NCBI RefSeq assembly: GCF_964355755.1
Contig: NC_092677.1
Location: 18,446,101-18,510,100, forward strand
Direction of reading: 5' to 3'
Source: Antedon mediterranea
Lineage: Eukaryota; Echinodermata; Crinoidea; Comatulida; Antedonidae
Length of the DNA stretch: 64,000 nucleotides
Within the stretch, counting starts at the first letter, position 1; each line of letters starts with the position of its first letter. The notes below the pieces were generated by a model. That model was given only the letters and a program-made list of their open reading frames with translations. It was not told the DNA's origin and made no database searches. Shown here piece after piece: positions 24,801 through 34,099 of this stretch. The position numbers and the translations under genes are program-made.

Positions 24801-27706
24801 CTCCAGTTCGACATTATTATTGTTAATTGAATTGAATAGGCGCCAAAGTGATACACTTGACCGCGCAATGTGTCAAAGCCTCGACGGGGAACCCCGGAAT
24901 TTAACGGCGATACGTTCTCACAGAATGCCCGTCTGGCATTGCGGGGAATATCCCTAGAATATTACTAGGTCTAAAGCAGGTCATGTCGATGCCGGCATGG
25001 TGCCGGCATGATGCCAAGACGACCCGTTCTCACAGAAAACCATACCGGCATGGTAATGGTATATTCCCGCAATATTCCTGGCACACAACTCTGTGAGAAA
25101 GGGGCTTAATAGACAAGTTCTATTTCCTCTGAAATATGGTGTAAGAAGCATTTTTGGGTAGAAGCTGGGATCCACTTGATTTAGGATATTTCGACCTCGC
25201 TGATTACGAATATGGCGGATCCCAAGCGAAATTCGGCCATCTAAGCCCTTAATTTGCATAATTAAAAATGGCGGCCATTTTTTATAATTACCCTATATCT
25301 CGAGAACCACTAGTCACAGATAATTAATTTTGGTCTCAAAATGTTTTAAATATATGTTTTTATATTCACTTTAATGACACATTTTCTCAAAAAATGGATG
25401 CAAGTCTTATTTCTGACATTTTGACCTTTGACCTTTATTTATCGTATCTCAGTAACCAATAATCGGAGAGACACGAAATAGGGCTCAAATTGTTCAGAAA
25501 CTATACATTCATATTTATTATAATGAAATGTTTTTACAAAAAATGGCCAATTCTACAACTATTGACCTTTGAACTATTAGTCAAATATAATAATATAATG
25601 ATAATATAACTTTGAAAATTGTGGTCTTATGAATTTTTTTTTCTTTTTAAATTGTTTAAAATATGTGTGTTTCTATCCAGTCTAATGGCACATTTTGTAC
25701 AAGAATGGCCGATAGTATGGTTATTGACCTTTAAACTACAGCATAGGCCTACTGTATACTAAATATAATATAATTGCATAACTATGAAATTATTTATACA
25801 CAATAATAATTAGTAAAATTATAAAATTCACTGCCATCAAATATGATGTGTTATGATTTATATAGATTAAAAAAAAAATTTGAACACGCAAGTTACATTT
25901 GTTGAAATTTGAAATTTGAAATCAAGACTAAAAAACATGAATTTTCCTTAATATGGTCAAATACAAAATTTGGCAAAATTCTTCCATAAAAACCAGGAAG
26001 GCTTTTTTTCAGTAGTTAGGTAGTAAACCTAATGTAATAACATTGAAAAAAGATGGTGGATATACAGTGGATAATTTTTTTGCTATAGCATGAAAATAAT
26101 TATTTTCAACAAGCTCGTGTAACACAAATTAAATGCCAAAAATTATGAAACATAGGGGAAACTATAGATCGATAATTATTGGAATGTATGATCAATAGAA
26201 ATTTTTTGCCCGCACCTGGCCTTTAAGGTGAAAATTCGAGCCAACAACAACAAGTTTACGTACTGTAATTAATAGGTAAATTAATTGTATTACATTTCGT
26301 CTGGAAAATCGTCGCTAGCGAAAGTAAACAATAAGATTTCAAACCACGAGTATGCATTATGCATGATGCTAATTAGGATTTAGAAGGACTATAGTGACCT
26401 CACACAAGGTTACCGTACTAATAAATTAAACGTAAAAGACTAGGCGACATATTAATAAAAACAGGTGTCCCTATCAAATAGATCAGATTCACTCGACACG
26501 GCCCTCCAAGCATATAACGCTCCTGCGAACAACAATATATACCTCAAGGATGTTAAAAAAAACAAATATGTAAGTTACTTACCGGTAATTCTACATTCAT
26601 TAACCATTATCAAATAATATTCCATATAAAATCATTTATGCTTTAATCATCTCTATTCTATTCTTCAGATACCAATCCATGTGACTCAGTTGATTGTAAA
26701 AATGGTGGAAATTGTTACATTAATTCTTATTACCAAGTTTATTGCGCGTGTCAAGATTGTTATTCTGGAACATACTGTGAAAAATGTAAGTTTGTTGAAT
26801 TTTGAATTCAAAATTATTTACTGCAATTACTTAAGTTATTTGAATTATAATTAACAATTTATACCCATTTTTGTTACAGATAATGATCCTTGTAATGATG
26901 ATAGTAATCCATGTCAAAACTCTGGTCTCTGTATTTCTGAGGGTTGTAATTTTTGGTGTAAATGTCCAGCATGCTATACTGGTGACAGTTGTGAATATTG
27001 TAAGAATCCTACCCACATACATACAACGTTCTTATATTAATTATAATTTTACAATTAAAATACATTTTTCTTATAAAATAATAATTAATCATTTCAGCAT
27101 TATTTTCAAATCATTTTGAAAGGTCTTACTTTCCATCCTCCTATCTGTTGTAATTGTAATTTTAATTGTGTTTGTATGAATTTATTTCACTAAATTTTAA
27201 TAAATTATTTTCTGCTTAGACATTAACCCTTGTGAAGATGTGAATTGTAATGGCGGGCAATGTGTAGTTATTTCAAACATCAGTCAGTGCACATATGAAT
27301 GTACCAACTGTCCATATGGCTATACTGGAAACAATTGTGAAACTCGTAAGTACAGTATTCAATTACTTGTTAAAGCATGCCATTTGGTTATAAATTCCCT
27401 ACAGGTGTTGGTGCCGTCGTGGAACTACTGGCAATAGATGTCAATGTAAGTATGAACACGGATTACAAAATGTATGTGTTTATGCGTTTGTTACCTAATT
27501 AACAATGCCTCTCGGAGTACAGTGATTTATTTGTTACTAACTAATTAACATGCCTCTCGGTCTACAGTGATTTATTTGTTACTAACAAGACTCCTATGTC
27601 ATAATTAACAATGCCTCTCGGAGTACAGTGATTTATTTGATAAGACTAACATTTTACAATTTTACTTGCAGATACTTCTGGTTACTACGCCCCATACGGA
27701 GGATAA
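12878..27706 (+). CDS. Secreted EGF-repeat protein with phase-1 mini-exons
   Basis: Exons: 12878-12938, 14887-14922, 16511-16537, 17839-17865, 18398-18439 (or from 18404), 18655-18681, 19083-19121, 19316-19342, 26669-26785, 26880-26999, 27220-27345, 27672-27706. The sum is 684 nt, or 227 residues plus stop. Exon 1 encodes a signal peptide (MQTLVVVFLAVFFF...). Exons 2-8 encode short Gly/Pro/charged peptides such as EITFPGG, RIQPTGG and GHDRIRREE. Exons 9-11 each encode one EGF module with 7-8 cysteines. The last encodes a Tyr/Gly-rich tail (SGYYAPYGG) and TAA. After exon 1 every junction is phase 1, so modules can be gained or lost without frame change. Mini-exons could be missed in the 19.3-26.7 kb gap. 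An extracellular role is inferred from the signal peptide and EGF modules; the precise function is unknown. Two upstream 14-nt exons could extend the N terminus. Confidence 0.75.
13077..13520 (+). mobile_element. Non-autonomous Helitron, copy E (3' truncated)
   Basis: This plus-oriented copy starts TCTTTATATAAATTTACG, one mismatch from the family 5' end, and runs about 440 bases to AATGAAACATTCCAA. The 3' half and hairpin are missing. It sits in the intron after the signal-peptide exon and abuts a second family that begins CTAGAGGG at 13,521. Confidence 0.65.
13521..13735 (-). mobile_element. Fragment of a second CTAG-ended (Helitron-like) family, copy 1
   Basis: It begins CTAGAGGGTT, preceded by host A, and shares GGTTCTCGGAATGAT, TTTTAGAAGGA, CGGTTACCATTATTGAAA and TGTTTCACAGTGTCTTA with 56,521-56,742. 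On the minus strand both copies end in CTAG followed by T. Confidence 0.6.
13738..14500 (+). pseudogene. Degenerate LINE reverse transcriptase, C-terminal half
   Basis: Broken frames give IDFWAKNCLKLNPNKCKS, LGCSIQSNLSWDNQVQ and NRLIGLIRLI, then ALL-type helices followed by ENRRDFLNKTFIANIII. This is the order seen downstream of the RT active site in CR1/Rex-like LINE proteins. Multiple stops make it non-functional. It lies in the first intron of the EGF gene on the same strand. Confidence 0.6.
15052..16473 (-). mobile_element. Non-autonomous Helitron, copy F (full length, 1422 bp, empty site known)
   Basis: Its ends are fixed by comparison with the paralogous intron at about 31,470. The empty site reads TTTATACATGTATAG. 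Here TTTATACA is followed by CTAGATGG..., and the far end ...TATATAGA is followed by TGTATAG. On the minus strand the element is therefore A|TC...CTAG|T, with no target duplication, exactly as for Helitrons. The CTAG end is part of a hairpin with arms CTAGATGGTACGC and GCGTACCATCTAG. It occupies the intron between mini-exons 14,887-14,922 and 16,511-16,537. Confidence 0.9.
17290..17705 (+). mobile_element. LINE 3' end remnant
   Basis: A short degenerate peptide (YNTRSKELLKLDKPKTEF) resembles the last residues of LINE ORF2 proteins. It is followed by a 3' UTR ending GTTAAAATAAAATGATTTA and a TTATTATT tail. It lies in the intron before the 17,839 mini-exon. Confidence 0.45.
18330..19345 (+). 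repeat. Tandem duplication of a mini-exon pair in the EGF gene
   Basis: Two blocks of about 660 bp each carry an ACCTCCTG...GAAAGTG exon and a GTCATGACAGAATCCGCCGG exon with similar intron sequence (TTACACTTA, ACAGTACTATTACATTA). The exons at 18,655-18,681 and 19,316-19,342 are identical over all 27 bases. The exon at 17,839-17,865 (HERNRRDK) is a more diverged relative, so the cassette has been duplicated more than once. Confidence 0.85.
19343..19999. other. Intron sequence
   Basis: No further mini-exon with flanking AG and GTGAGT was found. A run of GGTCGGT repeats at 19,681-19,701 and the neighbouring GAGCACGCGACTGCAGCC are an inverted copy of sequence at 2.3 kb. Confidence 0.4.
20000..20650 (+). 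pseudogene. Degenerate LINE reverse transcriptase (Rex1/Babar-like)
   Basis: Frames with stops give VPQRCVLSPFLFTLYS and, about 18 residues later, KFADDGLMI (the RT active-site FADD). LVLNVNKTK and FFLRRIRQFGI follow. The PQG-CVLSP-LFTLY pattern is typical of Rex1/Babar-type LINEs. It lies within the large intron of the EGF gene. Confidence 0.65.
20742..22352. repeat. Minisatellite, 29 units of 54 or 57 bp, with 447-bp higher-order repeat
   Basis: Unit core: GAAACCTTGAAATACCGG, AATGGTGTCCGGCGGCGGGG, TTTAGTTTTGACCAACC. The units come in 57-bp and 54-bp forms that differ by one CGG. Units 2-9 (54,54,57,57,57,57,57,54 = 447 bp) are repeated as units 10-17 with the same order of variants, including marks such as CCTTGGAATACC and AACCACGAAACC. 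Because nearly all length changes are multiples of three and the unit lacks stops, several frames on both strands stay open; this is not by itself evidence of a protein. The array is far more GC-rich than its surroundings. Confidence 0.95.
22387..22985. mobile_element. Foldback MITE with ~130-bp inverted repeats, copy 1
   Basis: Long terminal inverted repeats run from GCGATTTTTTTTT through CGTACATAAGTTGGGGACC and GAAACGTCACAAAATAAAC to AGCGTATAGCAACAAGAAG. CCGGG flanks both sides (22382-22386 and 22986-22990). No ORF is present. It differs from copy 2 (29.5-30.1 kb) at only about eight positions seen by eye, so both insertions are recent. It interrupts the gag-like ORF. Confidence 0.85.
23286..25106. 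mobile_element. PIF/Harbinger-like element with TAA target duplication
   Basis: Inverted termini read AGCCCCTTTCTCACAGA at the left and TCTGTGAGAAAGGGGCT at the right, flanked by TAA at 23283-23285 and 25107-25109. The subterminal regions are rich in CCGG/GCCGGCA palindromes on both sides. No transposase is visible. A LINE 3' end (23,462-24,500) occupies the middle, so the element was itself invaded. It splits the gag-like ORF. Confidence 0.75.
23472..24131 (+). pseudogene. 5'-truncated LINE, C-terminal zinc-binding region
   Basis: A 219-residue open frame contains LKFKLRSNTLPLGHR followed by CKMCKNGLEDIQHFLFTC, the C-x2-C...H-x4-C arrangement found at the C terminus of many LINE ORF2 proteins (zf-RVT type). 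The frame ends in AWAHRCIVLGE. No endonuclease or RT domain is attached, as expected for a 5'-truncated insertion. A 3' UTR with GGATGCACC and CCAAATAAATTATTAATG follows to about 24,500. Confidence 0.7.
25110..26668. other. Intron sequence with dispersed AATGGCGGCCATTTT-type repeat
   Basis: At 25,268-25,285 an AAATGGCGGCCATTTTTT palindrome is followed by about 900 bases containing GACCTTTGACC and ATCTCGAGAACCA segments. Similar ATGGCGGCCATTTT motifs occur at 56.1 and 58.8-59.1 kb in another repeat. No exon was recognised until the EGF exon at 26,669. Confidence 0.4.
27405..27445 (+). pseudogene. 41-nt EGF exon relic
   Basis: Between a good acceptor (TTCCCTACAG) and donor (GTAAGT) lie 41 bases. 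Read from the second base they give CWCRRGTTGNRCQ, the last third of an EGF module. The start phase this needs (2) does not match the phase-1 end of the preceding exon. Inclusion would read a different frame and replace the terminal peptide. It is therefore either a dead exon fragment or an alternative exon that changes the C terminus. Confidence 0.55.
27489..27645. repeat. Three-copy intronic tandem repeat, ~57 bp unit
   Basis: AATGCCTCTCGGAGTACAGT followed by GATTTATTTG occurs three times with small differences (one copy has GGTCTACAGT). It lies in the last intron of the EGF gene. Confidence 0.85.
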
Positions 27707-27730
27707 TATCTTAAAAGAAAATAATAATGA

Positions 27731-27736
27731 AATAAA
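27731..27736 (+). terminator. PolyA signal of the EGF gene
   Basis: AATAAA lies 25 bases after the TAA stop at 27704-27706. Other AATAAA-like sites follow in this AT-rich region, so the exact cleavage site is unknown. Confidence 0.4.
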
Positions 27737-27739
27737 TAT

Positions 27740-29464
27740 TATATAAATAAGCAGGAATTGTGTGAAAACAATGTTTAACACGATTCTATTTCTATCACAT
27801 CTCCAATGATCATTCAGTAAGATATTTCTAATATTTGTGAATTTATTTATATTATATAATATATTAGGTAATTTTAATACTATTTTATAAGAATTTATAT
27901 TAATAAATGAATAAATATGTAAAAGATAATTTATCTTCATTAAGATAATAATAATAATAATAGGGCCTAATAATAATACATTTTTAGAGCGCATACAGGG
28001 TTAAGCCTCTTTGCGATTAACAATAGAAAATAACAAGTTTCCAATAAAATAAAACTGGAACTAAATATTAAATAATATAATATAAGCATTAATATAACTT
28101 TTAGTTTGATAGAATTTGTAGCTAGGGACGTACTGTATTTTGAATTTAATGTTACAGTATAATTAATTTGTTACAATGAAATTCATGGGTTTTTGTAAAA
28201 CCAGAAAAGAATTATTATAATTTATTTATATAAACGGTGTTCAATTTGAACTAAAATATAAAATAATATGATATTTGATTTGTTTTGTATTTGTTTACAA
28301 ATAAAAATCTAAAAGTATGTCTAGTAGGACATTTGCTTTCTACATTTTAATAAACGTACTTTTATAATTAAAATTGTGATTACTTCGTTATTTTTGTTAC
28401 TCCATAATCAAATAACTTTAAATTAGATAATAGCAAATCTAACAATTATTTAAAGTTGTGAACGTCTAATTAATTATAGCATTTCTAATGTGTAATGTAT
28501 TTCATCGATCAGATTTTAAAGATGTATTGTCTCCCAAAAACATGACGGAAAAATGAAGATTAATAAAATCAGACATTGAATAGGCCATTGTATATTTTTA
28601 ATTAAGCTGTAGAAAAATGAAAAAAATAATGGTTTCACTTATAAGAAGCCAAATTAACTAATTGTCTGAGACAATTTGAGTATTTTTTGCTTTTCAGGTA
28701 AATAATTTTTTTTTCGATCCAATTTTTGGTTAAAGTTTAATATTTAAAGTTACATTAAAATGGCATATTCAACAAAAACATGTTATATATAGTCAACTGA
28801 TTCATATCTAATGCAAAGTAAACAATGGAATTCACGAAATCACCACTACAATACCACAAAGCTAAAGAAGTCCTTTTACTTCATTAAATCGTGTGTACAA
28901 AACAATTCATTCGAGTTACTACGATACCAACCAATTGTTGCTGTTCTTACCTCGTGTCTAATATCATTGGTCTTTATGATTCATATTAATCTTTATTGGT
29001 CTAATCATAACAAAAAATGTAATACGAAAATGTTTATAAACTGCAAATAAAATGTAAAAATATACATAAATATGGTTAATAACATCTCATTAAATTGGTG
29101 GTATATTATTGTAAAATGCTTCACTAAAAGTAACATAAACATAATCACTTTACGATTGTCATTTTTATGACATTCATGACAGACTACAATTTATATTGTC
29201 ACGTCATTTTTGCCATGACTATAGTCTTTATTGTCATCACCATTGAATCACCATGACTACGATCATTATCATTATTTGTTATCATAATCATGGTTACAGT
29301 CATTGTCATTTATGTTATGTTATCATCACTGTCAAAACGGTCCAACATGTCTAGCTCATCTGTCATCTTTTGTATGATTAGTCCTAGTAATCGTTATTAA
29401 TGCATATTTTAATATTAAAGTTGATCGTCTTATAGGCCTAATTCGCTTCTATACCCGGACCCGG
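27740..29464. other. Intergenic AT-rich sequence with a dispersed repeat
   Basis: No gene was recognised. The part around 28,540-28,790 (TGGTTTCACTTATAA, TCCAATTTTTGGTTAAAGT, ATGGCATATTCAACAAAAAC) is shared with 47,320-47,560. At 29,150-29,340 the sequence is enriched in GTCAT/ATCAT runs of low complexity. Confidence 0.45.
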
Positions 29465-30062
29465 ATGCGATTTTTTTTTTCGTACATGAGTTGGGGACCC
29501 CCTCATGAAACGTCACAAAATAAACATGAATAATTAATCAGTTAAATTTGTTGTTCCGTGTGCACCCAAGCGTATAGCAACAAGAAGCGATTACACAGCT
29601 GCGATACGATACTTTCTACAACAGTAGGCCTAGGATTCTAAGTCAATTCACGCGATTGCCTTCGCGCACTCTTCTTCACACAAAATGTGTCGAGTCGAGG
29701 CTAATCGACAGCTAGGCAAGACATTAAACTAAGTAGTAATTCATTGGACATAGCCCAAAGAAAGCTTAGACCCACAAGAATAAAGAATGTGTATAATTTG
29801 TGTACTGTATTTTTTTTAATTCTGCTATTTTATTATCAAACAATGCATGTACTCAAAGGAACTTTAAAAATGCGCGTATATGAACACATGAGATGGGAAG
29901 ATTAGACCCACTAGAATCGTACCGCACTTGTGTAATCACTTCTTGTTGCTATACGCTTGGGTGCACACGGAACAAGAACATTTAACTGATGAATTATTCA
30001 TGTTTATTTTGTGACGTTTCATGAGGGGGTCCCCAACTTATGTACGAAAAAAAAAATCGCAG
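29465..30062. mobile_element. Foldback MITE with ~130-bp inverted repeats, copy 2
   Basis: Same element as 22,387-22,985, nearly identical along its length. CCGG stands at both edges (29461-29464 and 30063-30066), the same target motif as copy 1. Confidence 0.85.
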
Positions 30063-31302
30063 CCGGGAAACCGTTCAAATTCATTTCAATGTAAATTGGT
30101 CTATGTTTTACAAATAACAATAAATTTACTTGACTTGACTAGAGAGGCCAGAAATACAAGTCTTCTAAAAAATGTTTAGGAGATTTTTTTGTTAATAGCA
30201 GGCAACCATGTTGAATGTATACTTTGTGGGGTGACAAAAACGATAGGGGTGGATGCCATCTTCAGTTTTGGGATTTAGGTCAGTTATGTGGTTATGTGGA
30301 TTTTTTTTCACGCTGCTGCTTTAGCCAGCTATGTCCCAGGAGGATGACTCATTAAGAAACCGAAAGTAAAGCAGAAGTTTTGCTAAAGGTTGACAGTTTT
30401 GCTAAAATGTATACTCGACTGTAATTTATAGGTACCACCAAAAAACGTCTGGGAAAGAGTCTAACGGTTGAATGACAAATCCCAAAGCATTTGTGGTATT
30501 TATGAGTTCAATGATATTATAAAATTCGCTTTCAGATGATACTTCAGACTTGAATGAAGTATCTAGTCATGATGGAGTGACCCGCAGACTTGACCTTAGC
30601 AATAAAATAAACTAAAGTGACTGATATGAAACACAGACTCTGTAACAAAAAAATAATATTTGTTCACATATAAAAAAAGAAAAAAAAACCGTTTAATTAT
30701 AACTCAAAAACCACTGTCTGACAATTAAGTATTTTTGACATTAAATTACATTTTTTCAGGTAAAATAACTGTTATGTGACAATAAAATGACACATTCAAA
30801 CACAAATTTGAAATAAAAAATATTTTTCAGAGGGACAATATATCTTTAAAACTGTTACGTCAATAAGCGAGCAGCGTTTTTTGTAAGAAATATTTCTTGT
30901 TTATTTTATTTTATTCACAGAAAATCACATCTACAGATTTTCTGAAGATCAGCTATCATCAAATATTATATTAATTATGAGATAAACATTTTATTTTATA
31001 CATAAAAACATAGGAAATGAAATACAAAAGTGTCATTTTCTCAAAATGTTGTTTTCACATAATTTCGATAGAACATCTTTTAAGTGGCGTGAAAGACACA
31101 CTGGGCGTTTCATAGAAATCACCGGCGGCTCAACTTGTCGGCGGTCCGCATTATTTTTTTTCTATGCAATTAAGGCAGAAATCATTGAATAATTCATTAT
31201 AGAATAATTATGACATAATATGGGAAAAGTGTATGCCATTAAAATACTGATACTAAGTGTTTCAATTACAGTGAAAACGTCTTCCATTTTTTATCTTTAC
31301 AG
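30063..31302. other. Dispersed repeat segments between the EGF gene and its paralogue
   Basis: The stretch 30,304-30,900 contains TTTTTCACGCTGCTGCT, TATGTGACAATAAAATGACA and AATAAGCGAGCAGCGTTTTT, which recur in shorter form at 54,541-54,745 inside the channel gene. No coding exon was recognised. Confidence 0.5.
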
Positions 31303-32337
31303 AGATCACATTTCCAGGAGGAAGAGGAGGAGGAAGAGGAGGAGGAAGTAAGTGAAAGAAAGATTAAATATCAAACTATAAAAATCATTCATTGTTCATA
31401 TTTCTTGATTGCATTGAGGCATATTAGTATTTCAAAGAAGGATTGAATAATGACATGCTTCATTGCTTTTATACATGTATAGTTAAAACATTGTGATGCT
31501 TGTTTCTCTATAGGAATACAACCCGCTGAAGGCCGTGGTGGTGAGTTGAAAGTGTTTTATATACAATATTTTTTAGTTTTCCCAAAATACTATTATTTAT
31601 TTACTTGATAAACATAAAACTATGTTGAAATGGTTGTATTAGGCATATAATATAGGCTTATATTATAAATGATAAACCAATTTTGTTGATTTATTTATTC
31701 TAATTCTTCAAATTATTAACCAAAATAGATATGATACAAAATATTGTGCAAACTGGACAATTTACAAGTGTCCCGACCAGAATTGTTCTACATAAAATAA
31801 AATGTTTAAACTAAAATTCACAACTAAATACCATCGATATACAAATTACATTTAACAACAAGTTAAAAGCTTAGCATCAAAGTTATGTTTTAGTGTTAAA
31901 GACAAAGGAGAATATAATTAATATCGAATACTTTTACATACAACATCATTCATCACAGTCGTTAACTTATTAAAGCTTCCACTCCCCACTTGGACAAAAC
32001 GCGTGGTCGCCACAAGTAAATTGACCAATCACGGCGCGGTGGATCAACTTATCTGTGTCGAGGAGCGAGGAAACAAGTCCCAATATTGCAATGAATAAAT
32101 ATGACGTAGGTTGGTCGTCGGTCAGAGGTTATATCTGTATTTGTGTGTCTACTATATCATAAAATTGATAAAAAAAGGATACAAATTGTCAACAATAAGC
32201 TACAAATAAATGTTCACAATTTTCTTAAACTGTACAGTGTGATTAATTATTATTATTAACTATTATATCATTATTGTATATACATTTTAATGTAATTAAT
32301 TATTAATGTTTCAATTGTATTTTTAGATGGTTACTAA
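31303..32337 (+). pseudogene. Partial paralogue of the EGF gene (mini-exons 2 and 3 plus a terminal exon)
   Basis: Exon 31303-31347 (45 nt, phase 1) reads EITFPGGRGGGRGGG and matches 14887-14922 with a GGR expansion. Exon 31514-31540 (27 nt, phase 1) reads RIQPAEGRG and matches 16511-16537. After TTTTTAG at 32,326 a short reading DGY-stop could be the terminal exon. Flanking intron sequence also matches (TGACATGCTTCATTGC, GTGAGTTGAAAGTG), so this is a segmental duplication. No signal-peptide exon or EGF exon was found here. It may be a fragment, or an alternative 3' end of the upstream gene, since all phases are compatible. Confidence 0.6.
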
Positions 32338-32344
32338 GGAATTA

Positions 32345-34090
32345 CATTGATCAGCCATAGATACATCTCTTTATCCTTATGTAAACAATTGGCGAATATA
32401 AACACTTGTGTGTTTTTGTGTAGCCTACATGTACAGGAACATATTCATCATTCGCGGTACTATACGTACCATTTATTTGTATCAACAACATATATATATA
32501 TAAAGTATTTCTTTCACAAGAATATTTCTATAAATACATATTGTTAAGAGATAAATATAAAGCAAGGAAAACGTGAAAAATAATTACGAAAAATTACAAT
32601 AGAAACATTTTTAAGGTAAATTCCAGTTTTAGATGTAGAGCAAAGTAGAAAATAAAAGAAAACTATGAAAAAAGATGGATATTGCGAGAACATACTACTG
32701 TCTGGCTATTTTAACCACTTCTCTATCAACACTTGTGTCTCTCTGTATTTGCTCTGTGCAGTTATGCGCATCCCTAGCTGTAACCTCATTAATGTTGGTC
32801 AGAGTACAATAGTAGTTCTTTAAATTCCTATTCAACATTTAAATTCTAAAAAAAACCAATGGTTTAGGCCTATATGTACTTTGTTTGCGACATATATAGC
32901 GCTTTTACAGTGGGTATAACTTTTTGAGCGTTCGTTCATTCTTGTGGATTCAACCAATGTATTTTAATATTTAGGTTTTGCCAAAGCCACTAGAAATAAT
33001 AACACATATTTATCATGCTTGCTGTTGTTTTTATTTATAAGGTTATTTTATTTTTGGAAATCTAAATGTTTATTTAGCCACAGTGTGCCTGTCTTTATTT
33101 TCATATACTCGCAATTCCATCATTTTCTTATACTGACCATGATTGCATAAAAGAACCTTGATATGGTTAGAAAGCTACACTCACACTTGTTCCGTTTCAC
33201 GGAATGGAAGACGTTCAATTATTTTTATGATTTTCCATTGCTTACCAAAACAGACTCGTGTTCCGTTCTCTATGGTGTGATAGCAATGTTGCCTTTTTTT
33301 ATAAGTCTTCGTTATAAAAGGTCCTGTGGCATAAATTATGACCTATTCAATGCACGGTTGTTCATTTCAACGGCTAGTACTCCGAAAATCAAAAGGGAAA
33401 CACGACGGGTAACCACACGACGCACAGTGTGCCAAAAGTCCAAAATGGTAAATGTGGCAATCCAAACTGTTTAATATTGTATTAGGAAGAAGATATCTTA
33501 AATTATATAAATCCACTAATAATTTTATATTTTGTCAATTTTAATAGTGTCCTGTAACCATGGAAACTGGAAGAAACCATGATATTTCACTTAAAATGAG
33601 CAAAAACAAATGTTTTGATAAATTCGCTGTTATTTTTTCTAGAAAAAAAGCAATGGATTTGATACTGCATGGAATTGTTGTCTGTTATTAATCATATTAG
33701 GAAGTAAAAATAAAATTTCCATTATTGCTTTATTTTGGGGTTAAAAGGCACCAAATATAGCCCCAAATACCAATAAATCGTATTTTTAAAGTAAAACCAC
33801 TAAAATAGTTTGGATTTACGTCGATTCGCGCGCTAATTTTGACATTAATATTTCGAGCAAAGCTAAAGCTTTACTTACTTTAATACCAAATTTGGCTGCG
33901 ACAATTTGCGACATTGCATATAGGAAGCGATTTAAATGTCCATATGCGTGTCGTTTAAAAATAAATGTATAATGCATTCATTGACACATTGATGTACCAC
34001 AATCGCACGAACTTGACGAAGAAAAAACCTTTCCACGACGCGTCTGTATTGGAAAAGGGAATGCTACCAGTGTGAGAATAAGCATTCGTA
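32345..34090. other. Intergenic sequence
   Basis: No gene was recognised. A 103-codon open frame at 33,163-33,474 shows no family motif, signal peptide or splice context that I can support. Confidence 0.35.
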
Positions 34091-34099
34091 AATGTAGGT

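Larger units (their letters stand above)
20675..25259 (-). pseudogene. Gag-like ORF of a DIRS/Ngaro-type element, split by two insertions and fused to a minisatellite
   Basis: Three minus-strand segments form one frame if two transposons are removed with one copy of each target duplication kept: 25259-25107 (51 codons), 23282-22986 (99 codons) and 22381-20675 (569 codons including stop). The first begins at ATG and includes HIRNQRG and VDPSFYP. The second has IRQQIISGRDV, IGEFIYAFGIYKNI and ERDIVDMASRYP, a pattern I associate with gag-like ORFs of tyrosine-recombinase retrotransposons in marine invertebrates. The third is almost entirely a 19-residue repeat (WSKLNPAAGHHSGISRFRG) from the minisatellite. 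Domain similarity fades after MASRYP, so coding of the repeat part is uncertain. The segments cannot be translated as one protein now. Confidence 0.5.

Noticed and set aside
26871-27119. Open frame overlapping the second EGF exon in another frame
   Set aside because: A shadow of the EGF exon; the EGF frame has the cysteine pattern and correct splice phases.
33163-33474. 103-codon open frame
   Set aside because: No family motif, signal peptide or splice context; length is plausible by chance in a 64-kb window.
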